64,000 bases of DNA from Adiantum capillus-veneris (lineage: Eukaryota > Streptophyta > Polypodiopsida > Polypodiales > Pteridaceae), in assembly GCA_014529385.2 (NCBI GenBank), contig CM043958.1, forward strand, positions 157,642,793 through 157,706,792, given 5' to 3'. A program made the position numbers and the translations under genes. Positions 1-11,677 of the stretch are shown here, piece after piece (within the stretch, counting starts at the first letter, position 1; each line of letters opens with the position of its first letter). The notes under the pieces were generated by a model. It had not been told where the DNA came from and made no database searches. It was given only the letters and a program-made list of their open reading frames with translations.

Positions 1-1
1 C

Positions 2-440
2 ATCTACTCTAATTCATTAGACGAACACAAGCAACACCTCCAGTTAATATTTCAAGTCTTACGAGAGAATAAACTTTTTATTAATCGAAAGAAAAGTGAG
101 TTTTTCTTACAAGAGATTCAAAATTTAGGTCACATTATCTCTCAAGATGGCATCCAAGTGGATCCATCAAAGCTAATAAAAGGATGGCCTAATCCAAGGA
201 ATCTTCATGAACTAAGAAGCTTTACAGGTATGTGTGCATACTATAGACGCTTCATAGAAAAGTTCTCACAAATCGCGAGACCAATACATGACCTAACAAA
301 GAAAAACGTTGGGTATACATGGTCTGCCAAGGAGAACAATGCTTTCAAAAAGCTTAAAGAAATGCTTATTTCTCAACCTTTGCTTACACTGTCGGATCTC
401 TCAAAGCCATTTGAGGTCCAATGTGACGCTTGTGGTCATG
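2..440 (+). pseudogene. Ty3/gypsy reverse transcriptase / RNase H fragment
   Basis: The frame starting at base 2 encodes the part of a Ty3 RT just after the catalytic YxDD box (IYSNSLDEHKQHL). It continues through the palm-thumb region (NLGHIISQDGI) and the connection (LHELRSFTGMCAYYRRFI) to the first strand of RNase H (PFEVQCDA). The upstream RT lies outside the window. Homology stops near base 440 and a stop codon follows at 461-463, so RNase H is cut off just after its first catalytic Asp. Bases 441-665 show no further pol sequence. The strand is opposite to the LTR that follows, so this is probably a separate or rearranged copy. It is a relic, not a working gene. Confidence 0.88.
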
Positions 441-665
441 TCAAGCTTCTAATAGCTCAATAGTGGTTAAGCTGTAGGCAAGCCCCGTAGGACTCCACTA
501 TTAAGACCATAGCTCTCGACGGTGATGCCCCGTTATCTGCACGAAGCAGGCGCACTGCAAGGCTGAAAAATCCCTATTCTACTTACTCAATTGCAATTAA
601 TAATACCAACCATTTATAGCTAGCTTGAGGACCTCCCTTCTTGAGCAAGAAAAGAGAAACCTTGT

Positions 666-677
666 GCTCTGATACCA
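666..677 (-). other. Primer-binding site, initiator tRNA-Met type
   Basis: The plus strand reads GCTCTGATACCA, the exact complement of the common plant retrotransposon primer site TGGTATCAGAGC. One base later a sequence beginning TGTAACATTCC starts. The geometry (primer site, short spacer, TG) marks this as the inner edge of the 5' LTR of a minus-oriented element. Confidence 0.75.
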
Positions 678-678
678 A

Positions 679-1915
679 TGTAACATTCCATGGCCTAGTA
701 ACTTGTGTGTAGCGGAAAATAGCATAAACATAGTGAGCATTTCATTAGAATAGATTCCTAATGAAATTAGCAAGAGTGCTTGGATGGAGAGAGCAACAAA
801 AAGCATAACACCTAGTTGGATAGGCATGAACAATACTGCAAAAGATTAAGCTATTCACAACACTTGAGGACCGGATTAACATGGAGCCGGTCCCCCCTCC
901 AAAAGGCTTTGTATTATAGGTTTCCCCCATCAAGGGAGACATTTTACAATACAATAATTTGTGTTCCTTCAATAAATTGCTGGTGCAATGAAGATGGAAG
1001 CTTCAAGCACCTTGCACACACTTATAAAACACAACATCAATTCCCTTATGGTCTCAGACCCAAGACCTCACACACTTTCAAAGATGGTGAGAGCTAGCGG
1101 GGTATGAGAGTAGATTGAGAGGAAGAAGGAGTATTCTTACGAGAAAGAAGTATATCTCCTCACATAATCACTCATAAAAGCTTAGCATAGCTTAGTAATT
1201 AGCATGGTAGAGGAGATGAGCATGCATTGAAGCTTGACTCTTGGTTGGATTTGCATCACAAAGCCAAGAGTTGTTGGTGTAGGCCTCCCTTCTCACAAGC
1301 TTGGAGTAGATGATGAGCTTTCCATTAAATCTTGAGAAGGAGAGAGATTCTTCTTTGCTTCACACATGAGATTGTGTGAGTGTGTGTGTGATAATGCCTT
1401 GTCAAAGTCAATCCCCCTCTCTCTCTTGGTCGACCCCTCTTGGATTTTACTCATGTTGGCACCCCATTAGACCCTGCAAAGCTTAGCCAATGATAATTCA
1501 GAAGCATAAGTGATAGCCTTGTGACATGTGTCCCCCCTTTCCCCTTTTGTGATAGCTTTAGGTATTTAATTAATACAATTAAACTCTCATTGGACCCCTT
1601 TGTCTTCTGGCCAATAGGAATCAAGCAAGCCATTGGGCTGTTGAATGCTCATTGGACCCCATGGGAGACTGTCCAATAGTCTTCTAAAGAGCTTAATTCC
1701 TATTGGTTCTTTTATCAAGTGTTTTAAAATGAATTAAACTATATGTACTCTAGCCTAATTCTCATTGGCCCACCTCTATGGCCATCCAATAGGATTTGAA
1801 TGCACCTTGGGGGCAACTGGGCTAGGGAGTTGACATGTGTTCCCTATTCCCTTTGTGTAAAGGGATCCTATGAGTGTGTGTGTGTGTGTGTGTGTTTCTC
1901 TCTCATCTCCTATTA
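679..1915 (-). repeat. LTR of a minus-oriented retrotransposon (family R1, copy 1)
   Basis: It begins with TG directly beside the tRNA-Met primer site. A related copy lies at 60835-61925, and the two share diverged blocks in the same order: the opening (ATGGCCTA...), a block near 866 (GAGGACCGGAT), a 'tcttggttggatttgcat' block near 1239, several 'cattggaccc' motifs and a (GT)n tract followed by TCTCTCTC. The second copy lies beside a minus-strand Ty3 pol relic, which suggests both are Ty3 LTRs. The right-hand end is uncertain; homology fades just after the (GT)n tract near 1900. No coding potential. Confidence 0.6.
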
Positions 1916-2289
1916 AAAGGGTAGGGATCTAGGAAGACTTTGTGTACAATTACAAAGCATCCAATTTCCTTAAGCTTGACCATTTGGACTTACCCTTTGA
2001 AATTTGGAACCTTAGCATTTTGGAAGTCTTAATGGGTTGAACCTTAGGTCTTTGAATCCCATTGCTTGCACACTGCTCTTCTGCAGATGGGCCCCCTTTG
2101 GATCCCTATTTTCCCTCCTTTGGATCCCTATTGTGACCAGTCTGCTAGCCTTACCAATAATCTAGCTTTTTCTCCCCTGGTACTTCCCCATATCAAATGA
2201 TCAATTTAATATGAGAAAATCATTTAGGAGAATTAGGTATTAGATACTATGACAAACAATGATGGCAAAAAAATCACCCATTATCCGTG

Positions 2290-3440
2290 CTAGAGCCCAT
2301 GTGGGTAAGTCAGCTATGGATTTCAAGGTCCACCACTTTTTTGCAAACTTATGATTGTTTGTTGCATGGGGAATTCGGTTTGAAGGACCACTGCTTGTTC
2401 ATGGTTGTAGCATGGAGAGAATCAAGGTGCACCAATTATCCAAGCTAGGCTTACTTTTATCATGAAGAGAATCAATGAGCATCACGTGTCCAAGCTAGGC
2501 ATAACCTATTGATACAATGCCACCACATGTGAAACCCAAGTGGTGGATCTCCTCTCGGTTTCCATTTATTGATAGGATAAGCGGTAAAATTTTCTTCCAT
2601 CCATGTGTCAATGGAGCCCAACTTAGATAAATGATGGAGATTGAAATTGAACCCGCCATACTACAACATATCATACGTTGAGCAAATGATAGAAAAAAAC
2701 ACTATCAATTCTATAAAATAGCATACGTGTGGGACCTTGTATCAAGTGGTTTTCCTTATAGCTTGGACAAGTGGTGCACCTTTCTTCTTTCTATACTTCA
2801 ATAGGGCTTAACATGCACAAGTGGTGGCTCTCGCTTCTCTCCACTCTCCATTAGAGCCTAGCTTGACAAGTGCTAGACTTTGAAACCGACCTCTTCATGA
2901 TACAAGATAGAGTGGATTACTAGAAAATTAATGGACCTTGTAGAGTGGTTTTTTTAAAATTAGTTGAGATAGATGGTGGATTTCTGCTTCTCTCTATGTT
3001 TCAATGAAGCTTTTCTTGGATAGGTGGTGGACCTTACTCCTCTACATGATTCAATGGAAACAGGATACAATAACTCGTAGACCATTCTCCTCTCTATGAT
3101 CATTGGAGACAAGATTCAATAAGTGGAGGATCTTGTATATTAGTTGCTTAGCCATTCTATTAGAGATTATAGTTTGGAAAAGTGGTGTATCTTGTAGTCA
3201 CTCATCGTAAAAACCTTGGAGAAGTGGTGGAATTTACTCTCTTTGTGTTTAAAGGAAGCATAGCTTGAATAAATGGTGGACCTTACTTCTCTTCAAGCTT
3301 GGAGAAGTTTTGGAATTTACTCTCTATGTGTTTTAAGGAAGCATAGCTTGGACAAGTGGTGAACCTTGCTTCTCTTCAAGCATCAATGGATTAGGGTTTG
3401 GGTAGGTGGTGAACCTACCCAAACATAATGAGAAGAAGCA
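2290..3440. repeat. Degenerate short-period repeat field
   Basis: A loosely conserved phrase recurs more than ten times: 'agcttggacaagtggtgg', then 'acctt', then a CT-rich stretch ('cttctctctatg'), then 'tcaatgga'. Examples start near 2548, 2765, 2816, 2975, 3020, 3220, 3270 and 3350. Spacing is irregular, very roughly 50-100 bases, and copies are strongly diverged, as in an old minisatellite. No gene is seen. Confidence 0.55.
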
Positions 3441-4689
3441 CTCACTAATCATCAAAGTTAGGCTATAATTAGGTATCTAATAATGTGTTAGCCTACAGGA
3501 CCTTTGGAAATTAGCTTCCATCTGTATTAATAAATGATCTAAGTAGGAAACTCAAGTGTTGATTTGAAGGCTTTTCACTTGTCTAAGCTACTCTCTAACT
3601 CAATCATAAATTCTTGAAGGTCCACCACTTGTCTAATCTAGGCTCCAAAAGAGTCTTAATTGGTTTATGATAGATTCTAACTTTCTCGATGGAGTAGAAC
3701 TATAGAAAAATGAGGCAATCGATGAATTAATAATTAAAAAAATGCACAAATCTTTGACTTTTTTTCCCAAACTAAAAAAGTACAATCTAATGTTAGCAAA
3801 AATTTAAATTATAATTGAAATGTTTACAAGACAAAAAATAGGCGATCTTAAGAAGAAGCATAACTTTCATTTTCAAATGTAGTGTTACAAAAAACTGAGA
3901 AAACATCTCTCAATAAATTGATAAACAAAATCTAGGTGTTTGCTTTGTTACTTTGAGAAAACATATCAAAACTTGTATAAATTGAGCTCCATCAAGATAT
4001 ACCATCCATGAGAACTTGCAAGTAGGAATAAAAAGAAAGATTGATCAGATAACATGGATATGAATGTTCAATCTAGCATGTGTATCAAGGTTTAAGACAT
4101 TTCAATAGTACCTTAGGGTTTTTTTCTATCCAGGTTTAGAAGATTGTTCTCAGCTGTTGTCACCTTATTTATATACGCCTTTGTTGTGGTTGTCTTCAAT
4201 GGTCCTTTTGTGTTGCCAAGCCAACTTTGATGAAAGGCAACAACAGTAGCCCATCCTAGTGCTCCATAGCCGCAATTCCAAGCAAGGCTCCCAAGTAGTT
4301 TGGAAAGGAGGTTCTTAAGATGGGTTTCGATCACTTGCAGGGAAAGGACTCGTGGAAGCTTGCCTTTCTGCCGCATGTTCTCTTCATCAAGCCCTTCCCA
4401 CAGAGTTCAACTTACTCAAAGACGGCGTTGACCATCAGGTGGGCTTTGCTGAATAATTTTTTTAATTCTTCGTGTTTCTTTGTTTAAGAGGTGATTCACA
4501 CAATTAGTCATTACTCCTATGAGTGTGTATGCATTTGGCACTTATACAAACTTATCGAGCCAAAAGAACCATATCTTGTGTACAATATCTATGTCTCCAA
4601 AACTAAGTTTTCATGTATGTGACTGCTAGCCACCATATGATGTAGGCATCTATGTAATTATTATTCAAGGATTAGACAGTGCCTTGGCG
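3441..4689. other. Unassigned AT-rich stretch
   Basis: No supportable gene. A minus-strand open frame of 87 codons (4113-4376) has no recognisable family and no partner exons. Nothing else structured was seen. Confidence 0.3.
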
Positions 4690-5385
4690 AGTATGATGAC
4701 ACCGACGGTAAGACCTTCCCTCATGGATTCTGAAAAGCCCTAGTTTGTTTTGTAAATCCCAATCTCATGAGGTTAACGGGTAAACCTAAACCCGAGGTTA
4801 ACTAGAGCTACCAAATACTCTAGGGTTTGGGTGTAAACCCAAAACCTTGCATGATGGTAGCTCGGTAGTAGCACCAGGTTGTGAGAAAACCTAAAACTCA
4901 CGGTTTACCAGTATATCACTTGTGGTTGAGAGTAAACCTAAAACTTTGTGTGTCATGAGAGCGTAAGTCAAGTTCTAGGGGGTGTCAAGACAAAGATTAT
5001 GCCAAGTTTGGCTGAAGGGGGCGATTGTTGGGGTCAACCCAACTTGGGCGGACACACCCTCATGTGAACATTATCTATTTGCCTATAAAGGCTGAGAAAG
5101 CCTAAATGATAACTCTCATCTACTTTTATTTTATTTTGTGCAACTCTCTTCCTCTCTCTCACTCACTTCTCTGCAACTCTATCACTCCCTCTCCTCACCG
5201 AGAGCATACGAGATGCCATTGGCTTCCGCTCCGGGCTCATCACTCCCTTACATGAATTTAGATTGGTGCATGCATTAAAGAACCTCACATCAAAGCCCCA
5301 AATAGTACAAACCCTTTTTCTGGGAATACTCTCTTTTTTGCTCCTTGACGAGGATGACTACCTTGGATAAAATTATACTATTAAT
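4690..5385 (+). mobile_element. Probable copia 3' end: polypurine tract and 3' LTR
   Basis: A purine-rich tract (GAAGGGGGCGA, 5014-5024) is followed by TGTTGGGGTC at 5026, the usual layout of a plant copia polypurine tract and 3' LTR start. Inside the putative LTR are a TATA-like CTATAAAG (5083-5090) and a pyrimidine-rich block (about 5147-5200). The bases before the tract contain repeated 'taaacctaaa'-type words and no open frame. The right LTR end could not be fixed, and no pol is attached. Confidence 0.5.
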
Positions 5386-7179
5386 AAACACATACACACA
5401 CACACACACATGTCACTTTATGGTTTACCTTTTTCTTATTTTACACCTTAAAAGTTTTGGCTCAAACTATAAATTAAACCTAACCCTGCCAGAATATTAC
5501 CCCTCCATATATGTCTTTAAAACTATATCCCCTTTAAGACCTAATCCTGGCCTAAATTGATTGGAAACCCATGTCGAGGTGAGGTAACCTGCATGCACTA
5601 TTGTCTAATCTAAGCTACTTAATCTATCGTATGCATAGCTTTGGCATTACCTTTGGGTCTAATCTTGTATGGAACTCCACCCTAAATATTCCAAAGAGTA
5701 TTTTTCAGGTGAGCCATCCCTATAATGTTTTTCAAAGGGTTTATTAACCTTGTACATATAGGTACAAGGGTGATAATGAGGGTTCTTCTCCCAATCATAA
5801 TGGACCTCATCCCTTCCTTGCTCCTGATGCTCTGTTGCAGCCCCTGTCGCCTCCACGCTCTCTCTCGTGCACTCTCTCTTACCCTCACCCTTGCACCATT
5901 GCCATTTACCTATGTGTGTACATTACAGGAGCATGCCATGGCTTTCCTACTTGGTCTTCGTGCCGATCTTGTCAGCATACTCTATGAGGGTCTCTGTCTA
6001 TTTGCAGCTAGAGGTTCCCCTATTTTGAGGTGAGGGAAGATCTTCCCCTCACTTAGCCTTGCTTGCATTGTGTGTGTTTGGGAAAGAGAGTGTGAGGGCT
6101 TATTTCTGTCGATCATACTATTGGTTTGCATTGCTAAACTCCTTGCATTACGGAGCTAGTCGAGCACGGCACCGCTTCTCAAATTGGTGCTTAACCGTGC
6201 AGGTTTTTTTAATAAAAAAACTTCAGTACACTCCTCTGGTTTATTTTCAATTACTTTAAATGATCCATTACTTTGTTTTAAACTAATGTGAGAATACCTT
6301 TCTCCTTACTAGCTTATGCCGGAATGGTTTCTCTCTTTGCAGGCTGAGATTTTGATGTTTGTTTCCTGGGCTGGTTTTCAAAACTTACCGAAGTTTTTTT
6401 GAAACACTTCAAAGCAAATGCTTCCTGCTTTATTTTCTACATACTATTGTTTAAGTGTCTTTGATTTTAACATTAGTTTAAGGTTTTGTGACTTGCTCTT
6501 AACTGCCAGTATTTGATGATGGAAAACAACACTCCAGCAGTTTTTTTTCAAATTTCTTTTAGCTTATAATTCCATGAGAATGATTGAGAAAATGTGAGCT
6601 CCTTCTCACAAAATTGTTTGTATTAAACTATATGTACTGCTGACCTATTATAGCCTCGGGGTATTGGTGATATGGAGCTATCATACTTTGTTGGTTTAAT
6701 TTAAAACCATGCACTTTTTTAAAAAAAAGGGGGACCGAAGGTCCTTGTGGTGCTAGTGGTTTTTTGGCATGTAACTTCCCTAGGGTTGGGATAGTAACCT
6801 TAAAGAACCTAAACCTAATGGGTGATTACCATAATTGATAGCGATTGAGTCCCTAAAATATAAGCTATCGGCGGTGCAATCTTTATAATAACTTTTGAAA
6901 ATAGATACTTAGAGAAACTTGTGAATGAATGAATGAATGAAACTAGTGTTTTTTTGGCTATTTATAAAGAACCCCAAGCGTCTTTACTTCAAAGGTCATT
7001 TGCACCATGTCATTCGTAATATCTTCACATAAAATATTACGAAGAAAAAAAATCTCACTAAAAGATTAACCACCTTTGATTGACTTGCCTTCAAAAATTA
7101 AACATAGTTACAAAAAACAAAACATAGTGGCAAACACATAGCACATGGTACTCATTGCAAAAATTAAAGCATAGTATGG
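5386..7179. other. Unassigned stretch with one copy of a hairpin repeat
   Basis: It contains a (CA)n run just after 5386 and a TATTTTGAGGTGAGGG...CCCCTCAC block (about 6019-6053) related to sequences near 41560 and 44385. It also has a tandem 'gaatgaat' run near 6927. Open frames up to 102 codons (5725-6033) match no family I recognise. Confidence 0.3.
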
Positions 7180-8175
7180 CCAACCAGTAAGTTTTGGTGT
7201 GCCATCACATAGAGAATAAGTTCATATGGAGTAATCAATATAAATCGGGATTCCTGATGATCGCAAATCCTGCGGGGGTTGAGTTATTGGGGCATGTGCA
7301 GGTGGGAGCCCCATGGGCAGTGTGGAAAATAGTGGCCGATAGAGCCGTTGATCATGGATTGGCCAACATGGAACTATAGCTGGAGGTCTACTCGAAGGAG
7401 GAGCATATGGGGCAATCAACTCTTGGTGACTTCGTAAAGGAGATGGGGGTGGTTGTGACTGTGCTGAACATGATACCTTGCTCACATGAAGAGTCGTAGA
7501 CCACTAGGAAGTCATTGTTGCGGTTGAACATGTGCCAAAAACAAATTGTGATCCCTATCAATGCTAATGCAATGTCATTGTAGATGCTCTCACTCCATTG
7601 CCAAGTGCAAACGCAAAATTTAATCAAATGTTAGGTACCACCAATATTTTTTTTTAAAGCATTGATTTGTGATGGCGTTTCTTACCTAGTGGAAAGGAGG
7701 CAAGTGGTTCGAGTGGCCAAACCAAAACTGGGTGGCTGCCCTCGCTCTGCCCATTAGCAATGGATATGGTTCGCTCGAGACCCCAAGATTTTGAAGCCTA
7801 GGAAGGACTAGATCTTCATGACTCCAAGTGATGTTTGAAATCACCCTGCTCATAATCTGACCCGCCATCTTCATGCTCGCTCTTTTTACTCTAAAACTCC
7901 TCCGAGAACTCCAAAAAATCATTGATGATTGATCGTCCTCTCTTCTTACCTTGTTTAGGTCTGTCCATGGCAGTTTTTGGGCTTTGATATCCCTTGGTTG
8001 TGCTAGGGGATATGGCATTGGTGGGAGGCTGATTGATGGTGACACTTTCGCTTTTGCCCTTATCCTTAACCTTCTTGTGCAATGCTACAAGTCTAAAAAA
8101 AGTGAGGACACTATAGCAAACCAAATACATTAGTTGAACAAGAAAAACATTACTTATCATTGTATGCTTTAGCTT
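7180..8175 (-). other. Unrecognised segment with overlapping minus-strand frames
   Basis: Two overlapping minus-strand frames (7686-8045, 119 codons; 7891-8202, 103 codons) carry basic, proline-rich text such as DRPKQGKKRGRS followed by an acidic stretch (NDFLEFSEEF). The composition resembles a linker in a transposon accessory or DNA-binding protein, but I recognise no family. It abuts a Ty3 RNase H relic abruptly, at the point where that protein stops looking like RNase H (after KHYLI). It may be a captured or nested fragment. Confidence 0.25.
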
Positions 8176-9120
8176 CATCTTCGGGAATTTCACCATCTGC
8201 ACTTATTAGATAGTGTTTCCAAATTTTCAAAGCATGTACTACAATAGTCGATTCTTTGTCATATGTACTAGATTTATATTCAGATGGTTTGAATTTACGA
8301 CTTTCAAATGCAAGTGGATGATTATCTTGCATAAGAATTGCACCAATACCTTTTCCACTAGCATCAGTGACTACCACAAAGAATGGTCGGTCAAAATCAG
8401 GCAATCGTGACACAAGTGCGTTAATCAAAGCATTTTTAAGTGCAATGAATGAGCTTTCTTGTAGATGAGTCCATACATATGGGGTGTTTTTCTTTAACAA
8501 GAGAGTCAAATAGTGTGATTTGTAGCCAAATTTACGAACAAACTTCCTATAAATATCAATGAAAGAACGTAGCTCATGCAGGTTTTCGGGTCTAGGCCAT
8601 GATTGTATAACTTCAATTTTTTTAGAGTCTACATGTATTCCCTTACCCGATACAATGTGTCCCAAATATTCTAGTTTAGATTGAAAACATGAACTCTTTT
8701 CACGATTCAAAGTATAGATGGTTTTGTGAGAGAAGGTCAAAGACACGTGTTAAATTCTCCTTATGTTCTTGCACAGATTTACTAAACACCAGAATATCAT
8801 AAGAAAATACAATGGCAAAGTCTTGATGGTCAATAAAAGTTTAATTCATCATGCAAGTGAAGGTAGTTGGTGCATTTGTCATGCCAAATGGCATGACAAC
8901 AAATTCATAGTGCCCCGTTTGTGTTCTGAATGTAGTTTTGTATACATCTTCTTCAAACATTTTAACTTGGTGATACCCCGATTTAAGGTCGATTTGGTAA
9001 AGATGTTTTCCCCTTTGAGTTGTCTAGTAGATTATCCACTCTAGGAATAGAAAATCTATTCTTAATGGTGATATTGCTTAGAGCCACGTAGTGAATACAC
9101 ATGCGAAAGGTTCCATTTTA
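8176..9120 (-). pseudogene. Ty3/gypsy RT-RNase H relic
   Basis: Read on the minus strand from 9120, it gives decayed RT blocks in order: FRMCIHYVAL; NRFSIPRVDNLL; the block around [26 protein letters not shown], with frameshifts and a stop; and a SYDILVFSK remnant where the catalytic YxDD should lie. From 8746 one open frame covers the thumb and connection (YLGHIVSGKGI, NLHELRSF) and RNase H (VVTDASGKGIGAILMQ, YDKEST). The remnant of the catalytic box and the frameshifts show it is dead. RNase H ends abruptly near 8190. It is a different, better preserved copy than the Ty3 relic at 57-60 kb. Confidence 0.9.
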
Positions 9121-9135
9121 CTATTACCATATACA

Positions 9136-9346
9136 TGTGGTGGTGATGTGTGTGAATGCACTAGGACCGTCGGGGCATTTTTTCCCTCTTTATGAGGTTT
9201 TTTCCCCCGAGCATTGTATATACGCCCATCACTCTAGGGCTCTCTATCTTTCCATTGCACACTAAGTAACACTCTCTATTGTGTGCTTTGAGCTTCCTTC
9301 GTCTTTTCCAAGCTGTGTGTGTTTCTCTGCAACCCTAATTCCAACA
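9136..9346 (+). repeat. Short copia 5' LTR (left edge approximate)
   Basis: It ends in CCAACA two bases before a perfect tRNA-Met primer site and contains a TATA-like TTGTATATA near 9214 followed by CT-rich leader sequence. The left end is proposed at TGTGGTGGTG near 9136. No matching 3' LTR was found in the window, so the length of about 210 bp is provisional. Confidence 0.5.
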
Positions 9347-9348
9347 AT

Positions 9349-9360
9349 TGGTATCAGAGC
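9349..9360 (+). other. Primer-binding site, initiator tRNA-Met type
   Basis: The exact 12-mer TGGTATCAGAGC follows the LTR end CCAACA with a two-base spacer. It fixes the start of the internal region of the plus-strand copia element. Confidence 0.85.
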
Positions 9361-9708
9361 AGTTTACGTCCTCCCAAGCTTAGTCGCCAGGTGCTCTAGC
9401 ACACACCTACTCACTTTCTCTGATTACAATGAGGTCTGGCGAGCGATCGCAGGTCGACAAATATTTTGGATAAGCTCGTAAAGCTTAGTCTGCTCAGATT
9501 TTTGATTTGGGCTTATTTCGGCCTCCGCTTCCACCACAAGCAGGTCTGCATAGGCAATTTTGTCATTTTGCACAGAATTTCAGTCAGTGTCGTTTTCTAC
9601 ATAATAGGTGCCTTATAGTCTTCTGCGGTTTGTGCTATATAGCACGTGTTTTTCCTGCTCCATTTCTCCTATTTTCGGGCAGTTTTCACATCAAGTGCAT
9701 CATTTACC

Positions 9709-11665
9709 ATGGCTGACAACAACACAGATGTCTTCAAGATGTTTGTTGCTGAGGACGGGTTGGATGGGGACAATTACCCTATGTGGGCTTATATGATGCA
9801 ACACGTTCTTGTGTCAAAGGTCATCTACAACATTGTGCAGGGCATTGATGTACGTCCTGGTTCTGAGGACGTAGGCGATGTTGAGGATGTTGCAGGTCTT
9901 GCTGCAAGGATTGCTGCTATTAGAGTTGTTTTGCCTACGACTGAACAAGCTCGTCGGGATGTAAAGGATGCGTAGGCTCTGCATTGATTGCGTTGTCTGC
10001 AAAGCGCACTATTGTTCCTCACATCCGTTTAGCAAAATCTGCAAAACAGGCTTGGGATATTTTGGCTGGTCTTTATGCAAGTCACAATGAGGCTAAAATT
10101 TCTTTGCTGCATAAAGAGCTGGAGTCGAAGATTATGCATGAGGAAGATGATATGAACACTTTCCTTACCAGTGTCAAGGATATCAATGAGCAACTTATTT
10201 CTGCAGTGAAGTCATTTTAGACAGTTCCCTTGTGCAGACTGTTCTTGATGCCTTACCAGATTCTTACCAGACTTTTTCTAGTACTTGGAGACTTATGACC
10301 CAAGGAAATCCTGAAGTTGTCAAGTTTGATGCATTATGCACATTGTTGTTGCAAGAGTCACTTTCTAGAAAAAACAGGACTAGGCAGCATGCAATTGAAC
10401 AGGCTTTTATTGCTTCTCAGAGAAATGGCGGTAACATCAATACAACCACTTCTTATGGTTCTACTGCGAGTGGAAAAACTTTTGTTCCTAATGCTTCTGC
10501 TGGCAGCAATTCGTCTGGAAATTTTGGTGATAAGGTCAAAAAGAAAATGCGTTTCCATTATTGTAAAGCTAATGATCACTTGATCAAGTTGTGTCCTAAG
10601 TTGAAGGCCAAAGAGGCTAAGAAGAAAGAGGGTGGTTCCACTGCAAATGCTGGTTCCACTACAAATGTAGCCATTGTTGAGTCTTCCGTGAAAGGAGACT
10701 GTGTTGCTGATGTTGATGCAAAATGGACTTTTAGCGCAGAGTGCACTTACAATCATGTTGTCCATGAACCATGCTTGTCAGCTGCATGTGAAAAGCTGCA
10801 GATTCACATGTGTGGTAATTTGACAGTGGTGCTACAAAGCACATTACCTCACATCGTGAATTGTTCACCTCTCTTGAGTCTGTCCTCATGGGAATTCAGT
10901 CACTTGTGCCAACAATGTCTCTTATCCGGTTCAGGGAGTTGGAAAGATTGTGCTTACTACTGCAAATGGCAGTCCCTTCACACTTGTTGATGCACTTTAT
11001 GTACCTGGGATCAAGAAGAATCTCTTGTCTGTATCCACACTTGCTAGACTTGGAATTGTAGTCAAATTTGTGGATGACAAATGTACAGTTCATGATCTCA
11101 GTTTTGGTGATGAAATTGTTGCATCTGGCCTTTGTGCCATGGGCTATATAAGCTCACTTTGTATGACAAGTGTGGACAAAATTTTGCAAATGTTGTTGCG
11201 GATTCAAGGGCTATTTCAGATGCAAAACTTTGGCATGCACGTTTTGGTCATCTGAATTTTGCCAGTTTGCTGCGTTTGCAGAAATCTAATATGGTTGCTT
11301 CTTTGCCGCCTCTTGAAGCACCTGTCAAACATGTTTGTGAAGGCTGTATTTTGGATAAGATGCAGCGTTCTAAGTTTCCAAAGAATGGTTCACTTCAGCC
11401 ACATGCAGGTTGCAGCTTGTGCATAGTGATGTTTGTGGGCCCATGCAAACTCCGTCCTTGGGCAATTACCTTTACTTCGTGACTTTTATTGATGATTACT
11501 CCAAGCATGCATGGGTATTTCCGCTTAAAGCGAACTTCGAAGTTTTTATGTGCTTCAAACAATTTCTGGCTATGGCTGAAAATGTCTCGAAATGTCTATG
11601 GGCACCCTCCATTCCGGTCGAGGGGGGGAGTATATGTCTCATGAATTCAATGCATTTCAGAAAGC
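9709..11665 (+). pseudogene. Ty1/copia gag-protease-integrase, frameshifted and truncated
   Basis: The ATG at 9709 has a good context (accATGg). Gag opens with MADNNTDVF and contains DGDNYPMWAYMM, a typical copia capsid start. A stop and a frame change lie at 9973-9984 and another near 10215. The zinc knuckle near 10555 reads FHYC...H...C, so its first Cys is lost. A protease active site DSGATKHIT lies near 10828. The pre-integrase HHCC region (LWHARFGH...CEGC) spans about 11230-11350. The integrase core begins at LVHSDVCGPM (first Asp) and FIDDYSKHAW (second Asp). A GGEYMSHEF block follows in another frame, and homology ends near 11665, before the catalytic Glu. RT, RNase H and the 3' LTR are missing. 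Confidence 0.9.
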
Positions 11666-11677
11666 ATTTGTAACATT

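Noticed and set aside
4113-4376. An 87-codon minus-strand ORF as a gene
   Set aside because: No family, no neighbouring exons and no coding bias visible.
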